From: Chondrosia reniformis
Taxonomy: Eukaryota; Porifera; Demospongiae; Chondrillida; Chondrillidae
Assembly: GCA_947172415.1 (NCBI GenBank)
Contig: OX359200.1
Coordinates: 2,916,501-2,980,500, forward strand
DNA length: 64,000 bases
Direction: 5' to 3'
Each line of letters begins with the position of its first letter. Within the stretch, counting starts at the first letter, position 1. The notes under the pieces were generated by a model. That model ran no database searches and had not been told where the DNA came from. It was given only the letters and a program-made list of their open reading frames with translations. This document shows, one piece after another, positions 9,926 through 24,600 of the stretch. A program made the position numbers and the translations under genes.

Positions 9926-10353
9926 CAGTATAACCCGGATAATCTGCCCCCCATCCGCATGAGTTTGTATTAAACGAATTCATTTACATACTAGAAGTAT
10001 CTATGTAATCCGCCAACCGCCAAATCCGCCATCCACCACTATTTTCTCGCCTCAATTGTACATTTATAGGCGTTTTCCACCTTTGTAATCCGCAGCTTTC
10101 ATCAACATTTTAATCGTGCGAAATAAATCTTAGAGATTGCCTCTAAGCGTTCCAAAACTGACTTGAAAATTGCCCAATATGTGACTATAAGAGGAAGAAT
10201 TCGACGGCAACGCAAAAGCAAATATCGTTCATCGTTTTCTTTAGCTGGTTATAATTAGTATTGCTTAATGACGATATTTGGCTAATCCGCCAAACTCAAT
10301 ATTCTGCCAAAAAGTGCTTGAACACATTGTGGTGGATTTTCCCAGTTACACTG
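9926..10353. mobile_element. pogo-type MITE, copy 2
   Basis: 428-bp relative of 6624-7058 with left terminus CAGTATAACCCGGATAATCT and right terminus complementary to CAGTGTAACTGGGAAAATCC. Left flank TA; the right flank has decayed to TT. Downstream satellite (an unusual TATATTTAACTATATACAAC stretch) also matches that downstream of copy 1, so this is a segmental duplicate. Confidence 0.8.
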
Positions 10354-13300
10354 TTCATATAAGTACATACAACTAGTACATAAACCTAGAACATACAACT
10401 ACTTACTATATAGTGCTTAAAACTAATACTTACAATTAGTACATACAACTGGTACATACAACTATTACATATAACTATTACATATAACTAGTTCATACAT
10501 CAATTGCACACACTAGTACACACAACAAGGACATTATATTTAACTATATACAACTAGTACACACAACTTGTAAATACAACAAGTAGACACAACTGGCACA
10601 TAAAATTTGGTATATACTACCAGTACATACAACTATGTAGTACTTACAACTACAACTAGTACAGAGTAGTAATACATGAAACCTGTATATATAACTAGTA
10701 CATACAAATAGTACATACAAATAGTCCATACAAGAAGTACATACAACTACTTACTACTATATAGAACTAGTACACACAACAGGTAACTGCAACTAGAAAA
10801 TATACTTAGTAGATACAAAAATTACACACACCTAGTACATTCAACTAGTACATACAACTAGTACATACAGCTAGTTCATACAACTAGTACATATAACTGG
10901 TACATATAACTATATAATTGTACATACAACTAGTACATACAACTAGTACAAACAACTAGTCCATACTACTAGAACATACAACTAGTACATACAAGTGGTA
11001 CATACAACTAGTTACTACTACATACAACTAGTACATACAACTAGTAACTACAACTAGTAACTACAACTAGTAAATAAAAGTAATACATTCAACAATTACA
11101 CACAACCGGTACATACAAGTAATACATATAACTGCATACAACTAGTTCAAACAACGGGTACATACAACTAGTATATTCTGATAGTTACTAGTACATACAA
11201 CCAGTACACACAACTAGTCCACACTAGTAGAACATACAACTAGTACATACAAGTGGTACATACAACTAGTTACTACTATATACAACTAGTACATACAACT
11301 AGTAACTACAACTAGTAACTACAACTAGTAAATAAAAGTAATGCATACAACAATTACACACAACTGGTACATACAAGTAATACATATAACTAGTACATAA
11401 AACTAGTAACTACAACTAGTAAATATAACTAGTACATACAAAAATTACACACAGTTGGTACATACAAGTAATACATATAACTACATACAACTAGTTCAAA
11501 CAACTAGTATATAAAACTGTTAAAAACAACTAGTACATACAGCCAATACCAAAAACTACTACATAGAATAGATATATACAACAAATACATACAACTAGTT
11601 ACTAGTATGTACAATTAGTATTTACAGCTGGTACATACAACTAGAACATATAACAAGTAGATACAACAATTACACACAACAAGTACATACAACTAGTCCA
11701 TATACCTACATACAAAATTGTCCATACAGCTAGTACTTAAAACTAGTAAATACAGATTGTTACTACTTCATACACCTAGTACATACAACTAATACATACA
11801 ACTAGTACATACAACTAGTAAATACAACTAACTATTAGTGCATACTACTAGTACATAAAATGTGTACATTCAACTAGTACATACATCTAGTTCATAAAAC
11901 TAGTACATATGACTAGTGCATCCAACCACTTACTAGAACACATATACAACAAGTACATACAACTAGCACATACAACTAGAACATTCAACAAGTATATCCA
12001 ACAAGTACATACATCTAGTTACTAGTACATACGAAAAATACACACAACTAGTACATACAAGTAGTACATATAACTACATACAACTAGTTCAAACAACTAG
12101 AACATACAACTAGTACATACAATTAGTACATGCACTAGTCCATACAGCTAGTACATAGAACTAGTCCATACAACTAGTACATACAACTAGGACATACAAC
12201 TGATACATACATCTAGATACTAGTATATAAAACTTGTACATACAACGAGTACATAAAAGTAGTAACTACATCTAGTAAATATAACTAGTTCATACAAAAA
12301 TTACACCCAACTAGTACATACAAGTAGTACATATAACTACATTCAACTAGTTCAAACAACTAGTACATAAAACTAGTAAACAAAATTAGGACATACAGCT
12401 TATGCATAAGACTAGTACATACAACTAGTACATATAACTGGTACATACAGCAAGTATATACAACTAGTACATATAACAAGTAGATACAACAATTACCCAC
12501 AACTAGTACATACCACTAGTCCATATAACTACATACAAATTGTCCATACAGCTAGTACTTACAACTAGTAAATACAGATTGTTACTACTTCATACACCTA
12601 GTACATATAACTAATACATACAACTAGTACATACAATTAGTAAATTCAACTAACTACTAGCACATAGAACTACTACATAACATTAATTAATACAACTAGT
12701 ACATACATCTAGTACCTTCAACTAATAAATACAACAAGCACATACATCTAGTTACTAGTATATACAAGTAGTACATAATACAAGTAACTTAAACTAGTAA
12801 ATATAACTAGTGCTTACAAAAAATACACACAACTAGTACATACATGTAGTACATACAACTAAATACAACTAATTCAAACAACTAATACATACAACTAGTA
12901 TAAACTTAAAGTTACTAGTACATATAACTAGTACATACAATTTCTGCCTACAACTATACATAAACCTAGAACTCAGAACAAATACATACAACTATTATAT
13001 GCAACTACCTACTAGAACATACAACTAGCACATAAAACTAGTACAGAAAAGTCCATACAACTAGTACATATAACTAGTATATACATACAATTAGTACACA
13101 CAACTAGTAAATATATATAACAACATACAACTACTACATACAACTAGTACAAATAACTAGTACATACAACAACAACACACAACTAGTACACACAACCTGT
13201 ACGTATATATAACTAAATCCAACTAGCACATCAAACTAGTACATACAACTAGTACATATAACTAGTAACTAGTACATACAACTAGTACAAAGAAATAGTC

Positions 13301-14856
13301 CATACAACTGCTACATATAATTAGTACATACATCAATTTCACAAAACCAGTACATAAAACTAATACATAGAACTAGTACATAAAATTAGTACATACAACT
13401 AGTTACTAGTATAATCCAACTAGTACATATAACTAGTACATACAGCCAGTACCTACAACTAGTACATATAACTAGTACATATAAAAATTTCACACAACTA
13501 GTAAATACAACTAATACATATAATTACAAACAACTAGAACATACAACAAGTACATACAATATTTAAATAAAGATTGTATGTACATACATCTAGTACATAT
13601 AACTAGTTCGTACAAGTATTATGTATAATAGTTGCTAGTACATGTAACTAGTACATACAACTAGTACACAGAACTAGTACATAGAACTAGTAAATACAGA
13701 TTGTTTCTAGGACTTACACCTAGTACTTACACCTAGTACATACAACTAGTACATGCAACTACTTCCTAGTACATAGAACTAGTAGGTAATATTATTACAC
13801 ACAACTAGTACATATAACTAGTACATACAACAATTACCCACAACAAGTGTATACAACTACTACATAAAACTAGTACATATAACTAGAATATGCAACTTTT
13901 TACTAGTTCATTCAACTACTACACACAATTAGAACATCCAACTAGTTCTTACATCTAGTACATACAACTAGCACATAAAATTAAGGCATAAAACTACTTA
14001 ATAGAACACATATACAACAAGTACATACAACTAGTACATACAACTAGTACTTACAACACGTACATAAAACTAGTACATACACCTAGTACATACAACTAGT
14101 ACATACAACTAGTACATACAACTAGTACATACAAAAAATACACACAACTAGTACATACAAGTAGTACATAAAATTACATACAACTTGTTCAAACAACTAG
14201 TAAATACAACTAGTATATACTGATAGTTACTAGTACATACAACTAGCACATATAACTTGTACGTACAACTGGTACAAAAAACTAGTATATAGAACTAGTA
14301 CAAAAAACAATTTTACACAACTAGTACATACAACTAGTATATATAATTAAAAACAACTAGTACAAACAACTAGTACATACAACTAGTCGTACAACTATTA
14401 CATATAATAGTTGCTAGTACATATAACTAGTATATACAACTAGTACATAGAACTAGTACATAGAACTAGTAAATACAGATTGTTACAAATACCTATACCT
14501 AGTACATACAACTAGTACATGCAATTACTTACTAGTACATAGAACAAGTATGTAAAATTATTACACACAACTAGTACATATAACTAGTACATACAACAAT
14601 TACACACAACTAGTATATAAAACTAGTAAATTCAACTAGTAAATACAACAAGAACATATAACTAGTACATACTAACTAGTATATACAGCTAGTACACACA
14701 ACTAGTACATATAACTTGTACATACAACTAGTACAAAAAATAGTATATAGAACTAGTACATACAACTAGTACATGCAACTAGCTACTAGTATTAACAACT
14801 AGTAAATAAAACTAGTACGTACAACAATTACATGCTTCTAGTCCATTAATCTAGTA
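10354..14856. repeat. 13-bp satellite, 4.5 kb
   Basis: Forward-orientation satellite with internal longer-period repeats (for example a block near 10.96 kb repeated about 260 bp later). The part from about 13.3 kb is the third copy of the segment seen at 4.8 and 8.3 kb, but it lacks the fold-back element: the site near 13.80-13.86 kb is uninterrupted satellite. No gene seen. Confidence 0.9.
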
Positions 14857-15300
14857 CAGTGTAACCCAGATAATCCACTCCCGCTTAATACGTACAACCA
14901 ATCTGCCTGAGTTCGTATTAAACGAATTCATTTACATACTAGAAGTATATATGTAATCTGCCAACGCCAAATCCGCCATCCGACATTATTTCCTCGCCTC
15001 AATTGTACATTTATAGGCGTTTTCCACCTTTGTAATCCGCCCCTTTCATCAACATTTTAATCGTACGAAATAAATCTTAGAGATTGCCTCTAAGCCTTCA
15101 AAAACTGACTTGAAAATTGCCGGATATGTGACTATAAGAGGAAGAATTCGATGGCAACGCAAAAGAAATTTCGTTCAACATTATATTTAGCTGTTTATAA
15201 TTACTATTGCATAATGACGATATTTGGCTAATCCGCCAAACTCAATATTCTGCCCAAAAAGTGCTTGAACGAATTGTGGCGAATTTTCCCAGTTACACTG
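14857..15300. mobile_element. pogo-type MITE, copy 3
   Basis: 444-bp copy with the best-preserved ends: left CAGTGTAACCCAGATAATCC, right complementary to CAGTGTAACTGGGAAAATTC, flanked on both sides by TA (14855-14856 and 15301-15302). Non-coding. Its flanks match those of copies 1 and 2. Confidence 0.85.
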
Positions 15301-16104
15301 TACATATAAGTACATACAACTAGTAAATAAAACTAGAACATACAACTACTTACTAGTGCTTACAACTAGTACATTCAATTAGTACTTACAACTAGTACTA
15401 CAACTAGGGCATAGTACTAGAACATATAACCTGTATATATAACTAGTACATACAAATAGTATATACAAATAGTCTATACAAGAAGTACATAAAACTAACC
15501 ACTACTATATAGAACTAGTACACACAACTGGTAACTGCAACTAGTAAATATACTTAGTAGATATAAAAATTACACACACCTAGTACATTCAACTAGTACA
15601 TACAACTAGTAAATACAGCTAGTTCATACAACTACTACATATAACTGGTACATACAACTACATAATAGTACATACAACTAGTACATACAACTAGCACAAA
15701 CAACTAGTACATATAACTAGTACATACAGCTAGTACATACAATTAGTACATTTAACTAGTACATACAAAAATTACACACCACTAGTAAATACAACTGCTA
15801 CATATAAATACATGCAACTAGTGCATACAATTAGTCTATACAACTAGTAGATACAGATTGTTTCTGGTACATACACCTATTAAATATACTTAGTACATAC
15901 CAATAGTACATAATAATAGTCCATACAAGAAGTACATAAAACTAATCACTACTATATAGAAGTAGTACACACAACCGGTAACTGCAACTAGTAAATATAC
16001 TTAGTAGATACAAAAATTACACACACCTATTACATTCAACTAGTACATACAACTAGTACATACAAAAATTACACACCACTAGTACATACAACTGCTACAT
16101 ATAA
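15301..16104. repeat. 13-bp satellite
   Basis: Forward-orientation satellite. A ~140-bp stretch around 15.45-15.60 kb recurs near 15.90-16.04 kb and also resembles 10.71-10.85 kb. Confidence 0.9.
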
Positions 16105-16105
16105 A

Positions 16106-18445
16106 CGACAATTCCGCTCCACCCTTAGTGTACTACGGGACAAACATCCTACAGGAAAGCCACCTAATGAAGATTCCCTGCTTAACAACACCACCCCCCA
16201 ACTGGTTGACCCTATTCTTTTTGAACATTTGAATGCAGACACTATCCGCCAAGCAGCCATGCGTATTCATGGAGCAGCAGGTCCATCAGGACTAGACGCT
16301 CATGCATGGAAGCGATTGTGCTCATCTTTTGGACAGGCTTCATACAGCCTCTGCACTGCAATGGCTGAGGTGGGTCGCCGCATATGTACCACATTTGTCC
16401 ATCCAAACAGCTTGAGTGCTTTTGTCGCTTGCCGACTAATCCCTTTAGACAAATGCCCTGGAGTAAGACCTATAGGAGTAGGGGAGGTCCCAAGACGAAT
16501 CATAGCAAAGTCTGTGCTTCGTATCATTGGTTGGGATATTGGAAAAGCGGCAGACCCTCTTCAGCTATGTTCTGGGCAGGAGGGGGGATGTGAAGCAGCA
16601 GTACATGCCATGCGACAGATATTCAGAAGCCCTGAGACTGAAGGCATCCTCCTGGTGGATGCCACAAATGCCTTTAACACCATTAACAGGCAGGCTGCCC
16701 TCCATAACATCAGCATCCTATGTCCTCCTTTAGCACCTATTTTGATCAACACCTATAGAGCACCAGTCAGGATGGTCATCACAGGAAGTGGAGAAATTGA
16801 ATCAACGGAAGGTACAACACAAGGGGACCCCTTGGCAATGGCCATGTACGCTCTGGCAATTACCCCATTGATCCAGCAGCTGAGAACAAGAAATCCAGAA
16901 GCCAGTCAAGTGTGGTTTGCCGACAATGCGACATGTGCTGGTACCTGCACACAACTGAGAGCTTGGTGGGAAAATCTATCTTTAAGTGGACCCACCTTCG
17001 AATATCATCCCAATGGTTCCAAAACACATCTAGTGGTGAAAGAAGAACATGAGGAAAGGGCCAGACAGATATTTAGAGACACCGACATACAAATCTCCAT
17101 TCATGGGAAACGCCACCTAGGTGCTGCCCTCGGTTCCAGGACCTTTACCGAGGAATATGTCCGTGACAAAGTACAAGGTTGGCTCCAGGAGATATCTCAC
17201 CTATCCGAAATAGCCATCTCCCAGCCACATGCTGCCTACGCTGCCTTTGTACATGGCCTATCTAGTCGCTGGTCATACCTGTCACGAACAATTCCAGACA
17301 TTGATGATTTACTACTACCTCTGGAGGCTGCCATTCAGCAAACCCTGATTCCTGCCCTGACAGGTCGGGCGACCTGCTCTGACCTTGAGCGCGAGCTGCT
17401 GGCCCTTCCTGCTAGATTAGGTGGGATGGCATTGGCAAACCCCGCAACAAAAGCTGGCGAAATTTTTGCCGCCTCAGAAGAATTTACAATGCCCCTTGTA
17501 GCCCTGATAGTCTCACAAGAGTCCAATCAAGTGATTGAGGCCGGCCAGATCATGTCCATCAAGCAAGACATTCGGCATAAGAACAGACAGAAGCAGGATA
17601 AGAAAGCCAAAGAGGTATACGATCATCTCTCCCCCCATCTGCAGCGTGCAGTTGACCTGGCCAAAGAGAAAGGATCTTCTTCCTGGCTGACAGTCACTCC
17701 ATTGGAAGAGCATGGATTCTACCTAAACAAGGGGGAATTTCGAGATGCACTATGCCTAAGATATGGATGGACCCTAAACAACCCTCCCCAAACATGCAAC
17801 TGTGGAACAGCGTTCACTGTTGATCATGCCATGATATGTCCAATGGGTGGCTTTCCGATCATCCGCCACAATGAGATCCGTGATATCCCTGCCTCATTGC
17901 TCACCGAGGTATGCCACAATGTTGCCACAGAACCTCCCTTACAGCCACTGACAAGTGAAACATTTCATCTACGTTCAGCAAATGTTGCAGATGGTGCTCG
18001 CCCAGACATCCGTGCCAGGGGTTTTTGGAGCAAAGCTCAGGACGCATTCTTTGACATACGGGTTTTTCACCCAAACGCGCCCAGCAACCGTTCCTCCTCA
18101 TTGGCAACTGCATACAAGAAGCATGAGGCTGCAAAGAAAAGAGAATATGCCCAGCGCATACGGGATGTTGAACATGGAGTATTTACACCCATTGTCCTCT
18201 CCACTGTAGGAAGTATGGGAAGGGAGGCAACCATCTTCTACAAGAGGCTGGCAGACCTGGTTGCACAGAAGCAGCAAAGGCCATATGCCCTTGTCATGAA
18301 TTGGTTGAGATGCCGTCTGTCGTTTGCTATACTTAGGTCCGCCATCATGTGCATCCGTGGAAGTCGTTCCTCTCTACATCACCCAATCTGTGAGGTGGAC
18401 ATATCTCTTGCTGCCTCTGAGGGATGCATCTCAACAAACCATTGA
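16106..18445 (+). CDS. Reverse transcriptase / restriction-like endonuclease (partial, 5'-truncated)
   Basis: Open for 780 codons up to TGA-terminated NH; the first ATG of the frame is at 16229, but coding similarity (RQFRSTLSVLRDKHP, DPILFEHLNAD) starts upstream at 16106, so the true start is lost by truncation. Counting from 16229: AAGPSGLDAHAWKRL near residue 16, motif A LLVDATNAFNTIN, motif B TTQGDPLAMAMYAL, motif C FADNAT at 230-235, where the usual second Asp is Asn233. C-terminal finger C523-x-C525...H533...C537, then RPD (591-593) and D609 in FFDIRV, which fit a PD-(D/E)xK nuclease. The frame is otherwise intact, so the copy is young, but the Asn in the YxDD-type motif should impair polymerase activity. 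Similar proteins are common in cnidarian and sponge genomes. Confidence 0.85.
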   Translation, partial: RQFRSTLSVLRDKHPTGKPPNEDSLLNNTTPQLVDPILFEHLNADTIRQAAMRIHGAAGPSGLDAHAWKRLCSSFGQASYSLCTAMAEVGRRICTTFVHPNSLSAFVACRLIPLDKCPGVRPIGVGEVPRRIIAKSVLRIIGWDIGKAADPLQLCSGQEGGCEAAVHAMRQIFRSPETEGILLVDATNAFNTINRQAALHNISILCPPLAPILINTYRAPVRMVITGSGEIESTEGTTQGDPLAMAMYALAITPLIQQLRTRNPEASQVWFADNATCAGTCTQLRAWWENLSLSGPTFEYHPNGSKTHLVVKEEHEERARQIFRDTDIQISIHGKRHLGAALGSRTFTEEYVRDKVQGWLQEISHLSEIAISQPHAAYAAFVHGLSSRWSYLSRTIPDIDDLLLPLEAAIQQTLIPALTGRATCSDLERELLALPARLGGMALANPATKAGEIFAASEEFTMPLVALIVSQESNQVIEAGQIMSIKQDIRHKNRQKQDKKAKEVYDHLSPHLQRAVDLAKEKGSSSWLTVTPLEEHGFYLNKGEFRDALCLRYGWTLNNPPQTCNCGTAFTVDHAMICPMGGFPIIRHNEIRDIPASLLTEVCHNVATEPPLQPLTSETFHLRSANVADGARPDIRARGFWSKAQDAFFDIRVFHPNAPSNRSSSLATAYKKHEAAKKREYAQRIRDVEHGVFTPIVLSTVGSMGREATIFYKRLADLVAQKQQRPYALVMNWLRCRLSFAILRSAIMCIRGSRSSLHHPICEVDISLAASEGCISTNH

Positions 18446-18625
18446 CAATACTATATAGACTTGTAGCTTTGATTTTTTTAAAGACACTCTCAAAATCCAT
18501 CACGTATTAATAATCTCTTGTAGATGAGCAATTAGGCATTTTTTAATTCTTCTTTTGAATGTATAGCATCACTTCACTATTTTAACTCATTTGTTGTACA
18601 CTAGTTATTTATTTATTATTACTAC

Positions 18626-18628
<3 letters not shown>

Positions 18629-18657
<29 letters not shown>
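18629..18657 (+). other. Poly-A tail of the non-LTR retrotransposon
   Basis: Uninterrupted run of 29 A marking the 3' end of the insertion; directly followed by satellite. Confidence 0.95.
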
Positions 18658-18659
<2 letters not shown>

Positions 18660-21600
18660 AGTACATACAACTAATACATACAACTAGTTACAAGTACTTA
18701 CAACTTGTAACTACAGATTGTTACTAGTTCATACAACTAGTACATAAAACTAGTAATACAACTAGTAACTACATTTAGCAAATAAAACCAAAACATACAA
18801 CAATTACATGCGGGTAGTATATACATAAAACTGGTAGAAATAAGTACATACAGCTAGTGCATACAAGTAGTACATGCAACTAGTACATATAACTAGTAAA
18901 TATAACTAGTACATACAACAATTGCACACAATTAGTACTCACAAATATTAGATATATATAACTACATACAACTGGTACATACAACCAATAAATACAACAA
19001 GTACGTACAACTGGTTTATACAACTAGTACATACAACCAGTACATACAACTTTATAGTACATAAAGCTAGTACTAAAACTAGGACATAAAACTAGTACAT
19101 ATAACCAGTACATTTAGCTAACACATACAAATAGTACATACAAATTATACATACAAGTAGTACATACAACTAGTTACTACTCGAAAGACCTAGTACATAA
19201 AACTAGTAACTACAACTAGTAAATATAATAAGTAGATACAAAACTTACACACAACTAGTACATACAACTAGTACATACAGCTAGTACATGCAGCTAGTAC
19301 ATACAGCTAGTGCATAGAAGTAGTACACACCGCTAGTTAATACAACTAGTACATATAACTAGTCCATACAACAATTACATACAACTAGTACATACAACTA
19401 ATACATATAACTACATTCAACTACTCCATACAATTAGTACATGCAATTAGTAAATAGAGATTGTTACTAGTACATAAACCTAGTACATACAACTAGTACA
19501 TACAACTAATACATATAACTAGTACATACAACTACTTACTAGTACATACAACAATTACACACAACTAGTACAAACAACTAGTATAATACAACTACATACA
19601 AGTAGCACATACAACTAGTACATATAACTAGTGCATATAACTAGTATAGAACTAGGACATACAACTAGTGCATTCAACTAGTACAATCAATTAGTACATA
19701 CATCTAGTAACAAGGACATAAAACTAGTAACTACAACTAGTAAATTTAACAAGTATACAAACATATACACAACTAGTACACAGAAGAAGTATATAGAACT
19801 ACATAACACTAGTACATACAACTTGCATAAAAAACTAATACATACAACTAGTACATACAACTAATACATATAACTAGTACATTCAACTACTCACTAGTAC
19901 ATACAACTAGAACATACAATTAATACATACAACTATAACATATAACAAGTACATACAACAATTACACAGAAGTAGTACACACAACTAATATATACAACTA
20001 CATACAACTAGCACATACAAATAGTACATACAACTAGTAAATATAGGTTGTTTCTTGTAAGTACACCTTGTAAATATAACGACTACATATAAATAGTACA
20101 TATAACTAGTACATACAACTACTTACTAGTACATACAGCTAGTACATACAACTAGTACATATAACTAGTACATATAACTAGTACATACAACAATTTCACA
20201 CAGCTGGTACATACAACTAGTTTATAAAACTAGTAAATAGTATATACAACTAGTACATACAACTAGTACATGCAACTAGCTACTAGTACACAAAACTAGT
20301 ACATAAAACAAGTTCATATAACTAGTAGATACAACTACTCACTAGTACATACAACTAGTACGTATAACTAGTACATACATCAATTGCACACAACTAGTAT
20401 ATACAACTAGTAAATACACCAGTACATATAACTTGTACATACAAATAGGACATACAAATAGGACATACAAATATTACATAGTAAGAGTACTTACAAATAG
20501 TCCATACAAGTAGTATATGCAACTAGTAACTACTACATAGAACTAGTACATACAACTAGTAACAACAACTAGGAAATATAATTAGTAGATACAAAATTTA
20601 CACACAACTAGGACATTAAACTAGAACATACAACTAGCAAATACTTATTGTTACTAATACCTACAACTTGTACCTTCAACTAGTACTTATACCTAGTACA
20701 TGCAACTACTTACTAGTACATACAACTTGTACATATAACTAGTAAATGCAACTACAAACTAGAACATCTATGCAACTACTCCATACGTCTGGTTTATTTA
20801 ACTAGTAACTGCAACTAGTAAATATAACTAGCATATACACAAATATTTTCACAACTAGTATATACACGTAGTATATATAACTACATACAACTAGTTCAAA
20901 CAACTAGTACATACAACTATAAAATGCAACTAGTACATACAACTAGTACATACAACTAGTACATACAACTAGTACATACAACTAGTAGATACAATTAATT
21001 ACTAGTACATACAACTAGTAAATACAACTATGACATATAACTAGTAGATACAACAATTACATACAACTAGTACATATAACTACATACCACTAGTTCAGAC
21101 AACTAGAATATGCAACTAGTAACTACAGATTGTTACTAGAACAAACACCTAGTAAATACTAGTAGTACATGCAACTACTTACTAGTACATACAACTAATA
21201 CATACCATTAGTGCATACAACTACAATATATAACTATTAGTTACAAGAATTACACAGAACCAGTACTTACAACTAGTACATATAACTACATACAACTAGT
21301 TCAAACAACTAATACATGAATCTAGTAAAAACAACTAGTACATTCAGCTAGTACATAACACTAGTACATAGAACTAGTACATACAACTAATTACTAGTAC
21401 ATACAACAATTACATACAATTAGTTCATACAACTTGTACATAGAACTAGAACATACAACTAGTACATACAACTAATACACACAACTAGTTACTAGTACTT
21501 ACAACTAGTACATACAATTAGTACATATAACTAGTACATACAGATAGTACATACAATTAGCACATATAACTCCTAGATACAACAATTACTCACAACCAGC

Positions 21601-24600
21601 ACATACAACTACATACAACTAGTCCATTTAATTACATAAAAATAGTCCACACAGCTAGTACTTACAACTAGTAAATACATATTGTTACTAGTACATACAA
21701 CTAGTACATATAACTAGTACATGCAACAACAAACTAGAACATCTATACAACTAGTCCATTTAATTACATAAAAATAGTCCACACAGCTAGTACTTACAAC
21801 TAGTAAATACATATTGTTACTAGTACATACAACTAGTACATATAACTAGTACATGCAACTACAAACTAGAACATCTATACAACTAGTACATACGTCTGGT
21901 TCATTTAACTAGTAACTGCAACTAGTAAATATAACTAGTACATACACAAATATTTTCACAACTAGTATATACACGTAGTGTATATAACTACATACAACTA
22001 GTTCAAGCAACTAGTACATACAGCTAGTACATAAAACTAGTACATACAACAAGTATATACAACTAGTAGATACCATTAATTACTAGTTACCACAACTAGT
22101 AAATACAACTAATACATATAACTAGTAGTTAAAACAATTACAAACAACTATTACTTAAAACTAGTACATAAAACTAGTACTTACAACTAGTACATATAAC
22201 TACATATGACTAGTCTGTACAACTAGTATATACAACTTATAAATACAGATTGTTGCTATGGCATACACCTAGGACATACAACCAGTCCATACAACTAGTA
22301 CATATAACTGGTACATGCAACTACTTACTAGTATGTACAACTAGTACATACAATTAGTACAGACAACTAGTCCAAACAGCTAGTACATACAACTAGAACA
22401 TATAAATAGTACATACTACTATTCACTATAACATATAAACAACTAGTACATACAACCAGGACATGCAACTAGTACATACACCTAGTGTATACAACTAGTA
22501 CATACAACTACTACATACAACTAATACATTCATCTAGATATTAGTACATACAACTAGAAAATACAACTAGTACATACATTTAGAGCATAAAACTAGTACA
22601 TACAACTAGAACATACAACTAGAACATACAACTAGTAAATACAACTAGTACATATAACTAGTATCACACAACAATTACACACAACTAGTACATACAACTA
22701 GTTACAATACTTACAACAAGTACATACAACTAGTACATACAACTAGTTTCTACTACATAGAACTGGTACATACAACTAGTACCTACAACTAGTACATACA
22801 GCTGGAACATAAAACTAGTACCTTGAACTAGTTCATACAACTAGTGCATACAACTAATTACTAGTACATTCGACTAGTACATATAACTAGTTAAAACTGC
22901 TAGTACATACAACTAGTTCATATAACTAGTACATACAACAATTACACACAACTAGTATATATTACAAGTACCTTCAAGTACATACAATTAGTACATACAA
23001 TTAGTACATACAATTAGTATATACAACTAGTAAATACATAATTTTACAAGTACCTACACCCAGTACATACAACTAGTACACACAACTAGTATATACCACA
23101 AGTTACTAGTACTACCAACTAGTACATAAAACTAGTAAATGCAACTAGTACATAAAACTAGTACATACAACCAGTACATACAACTAGTACATATAACTGG
23201 TACATACAACTAGTACAGATACCTGCTACATACAACAATTTCACACAAACAGTAAAAACAACTAGTACATATAACTAGTAACTAGTACATACAACTAGTA
23301 CATTCAACTAGGACATACAACTAGTACATATAACTGGTACATACAACTAGTACGTATACCTGGTACATAAAACAATTTCACTCAACTAGTTTATACAACT
23401 AGTACATAAAACTAGTAACTACTATATACATACAACTAGTTCATACAACTAGTACATTCAACTAGTACATACAACTAGTAAATACAACTATAACTAATAA
23501 CTAATACATACAACAATTACACACATCTAGTACATACAACTAGTACATACAACTAGTACATACAATTAGTACATACATCTAGTTACTAATACATTCAACT
23601 ATGTCATAAAACTAGTAATTCAGCTAGTAAATTTAACTAGTATACAAAAAATACCAACAACTAGTACGTAGAAGTAGAATATAAAACTACCTACAACTAG
23701 AACATATAGTTATTAAATACAACTATTTACTCGAACATACAATTAGTCCATGTAACTAGTATTTACAGATAATTCGTTCAACTAGTCCATATAACTAGTA
23801 CATACAGATTGTTGCTAGTACATACACCTAGTACTTACAACTAGTTCATACAACTAGTACATATAACTAGTACATGTAACTACTTACTAGTCCATACAAC
23901 TAGTACATACAACTAGTACATTCAATTAGTAAATGCAGATTGTTACTCATACATACACATAGTACATACAAAGAATAGAAAGAATTAGTACATATAACTA
24001 GTACATACAATTACTAAATCAACTACTTCGTATACTTAGCACATATAGAACAATTACACACAACGACTATATACATACAACTATTCCATATAACAACATA
24101 CAACTAGTACATACAACTAGTATATACATACAACTAGTACATACAGCTAGTACATACAACTAGTACATATAACTAGTACATGCAACCACTAACCAGTACA
24201 TACAACTAGTAAATACAACTGTTACGTACAACTAGTACATATACCTAGTACATACAACAATTACACACAACTAGTACATACAATTAGAATATATAACTAC
24301 ATACAACTAGTACATATAACCACACAATTAGTACATAAAAGTAGAAATACAGATTGTTACTGGTACATACAACTAGTACATTCAAGTAGTACATACAACA
24401 AGTATATACATATAACTAGTAATTACAACTAGTACATACATCTACTACATACAACCAGTAGATACATCTAGTACATACAACTAGTACATATAACTAGTGC
24501 ATACAACTACTTACTAGAACACATATACAACAAGTACATACAACTAGTACATTCAACTAGTACATACAACCCGTATATACAACTATATAGTACTTAAAAT

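Larger units (their letters stand above)
16105..18657 (+). mobile_element. Non-LTR retrotransposon with C-terminal restriction-like endonuclease, 5'-truncated
   Basis: Begins abruptly in coding sequence after satellite and ends with an ~180-bp 3' untranslated region and a 29-base poly-A (18629-18657), after which satellite resumes. This is the structure left by target-primed reverse transcription with 5' truncation. The protein has reverse transcriptase followed by a CCHC-like finger and a PD-(D/E)xK-type nuclease, the R2/R4-like architecture. I saw no clear target-site duplication, which would be hard to recognise in this satellite. Confidence 0.88.
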
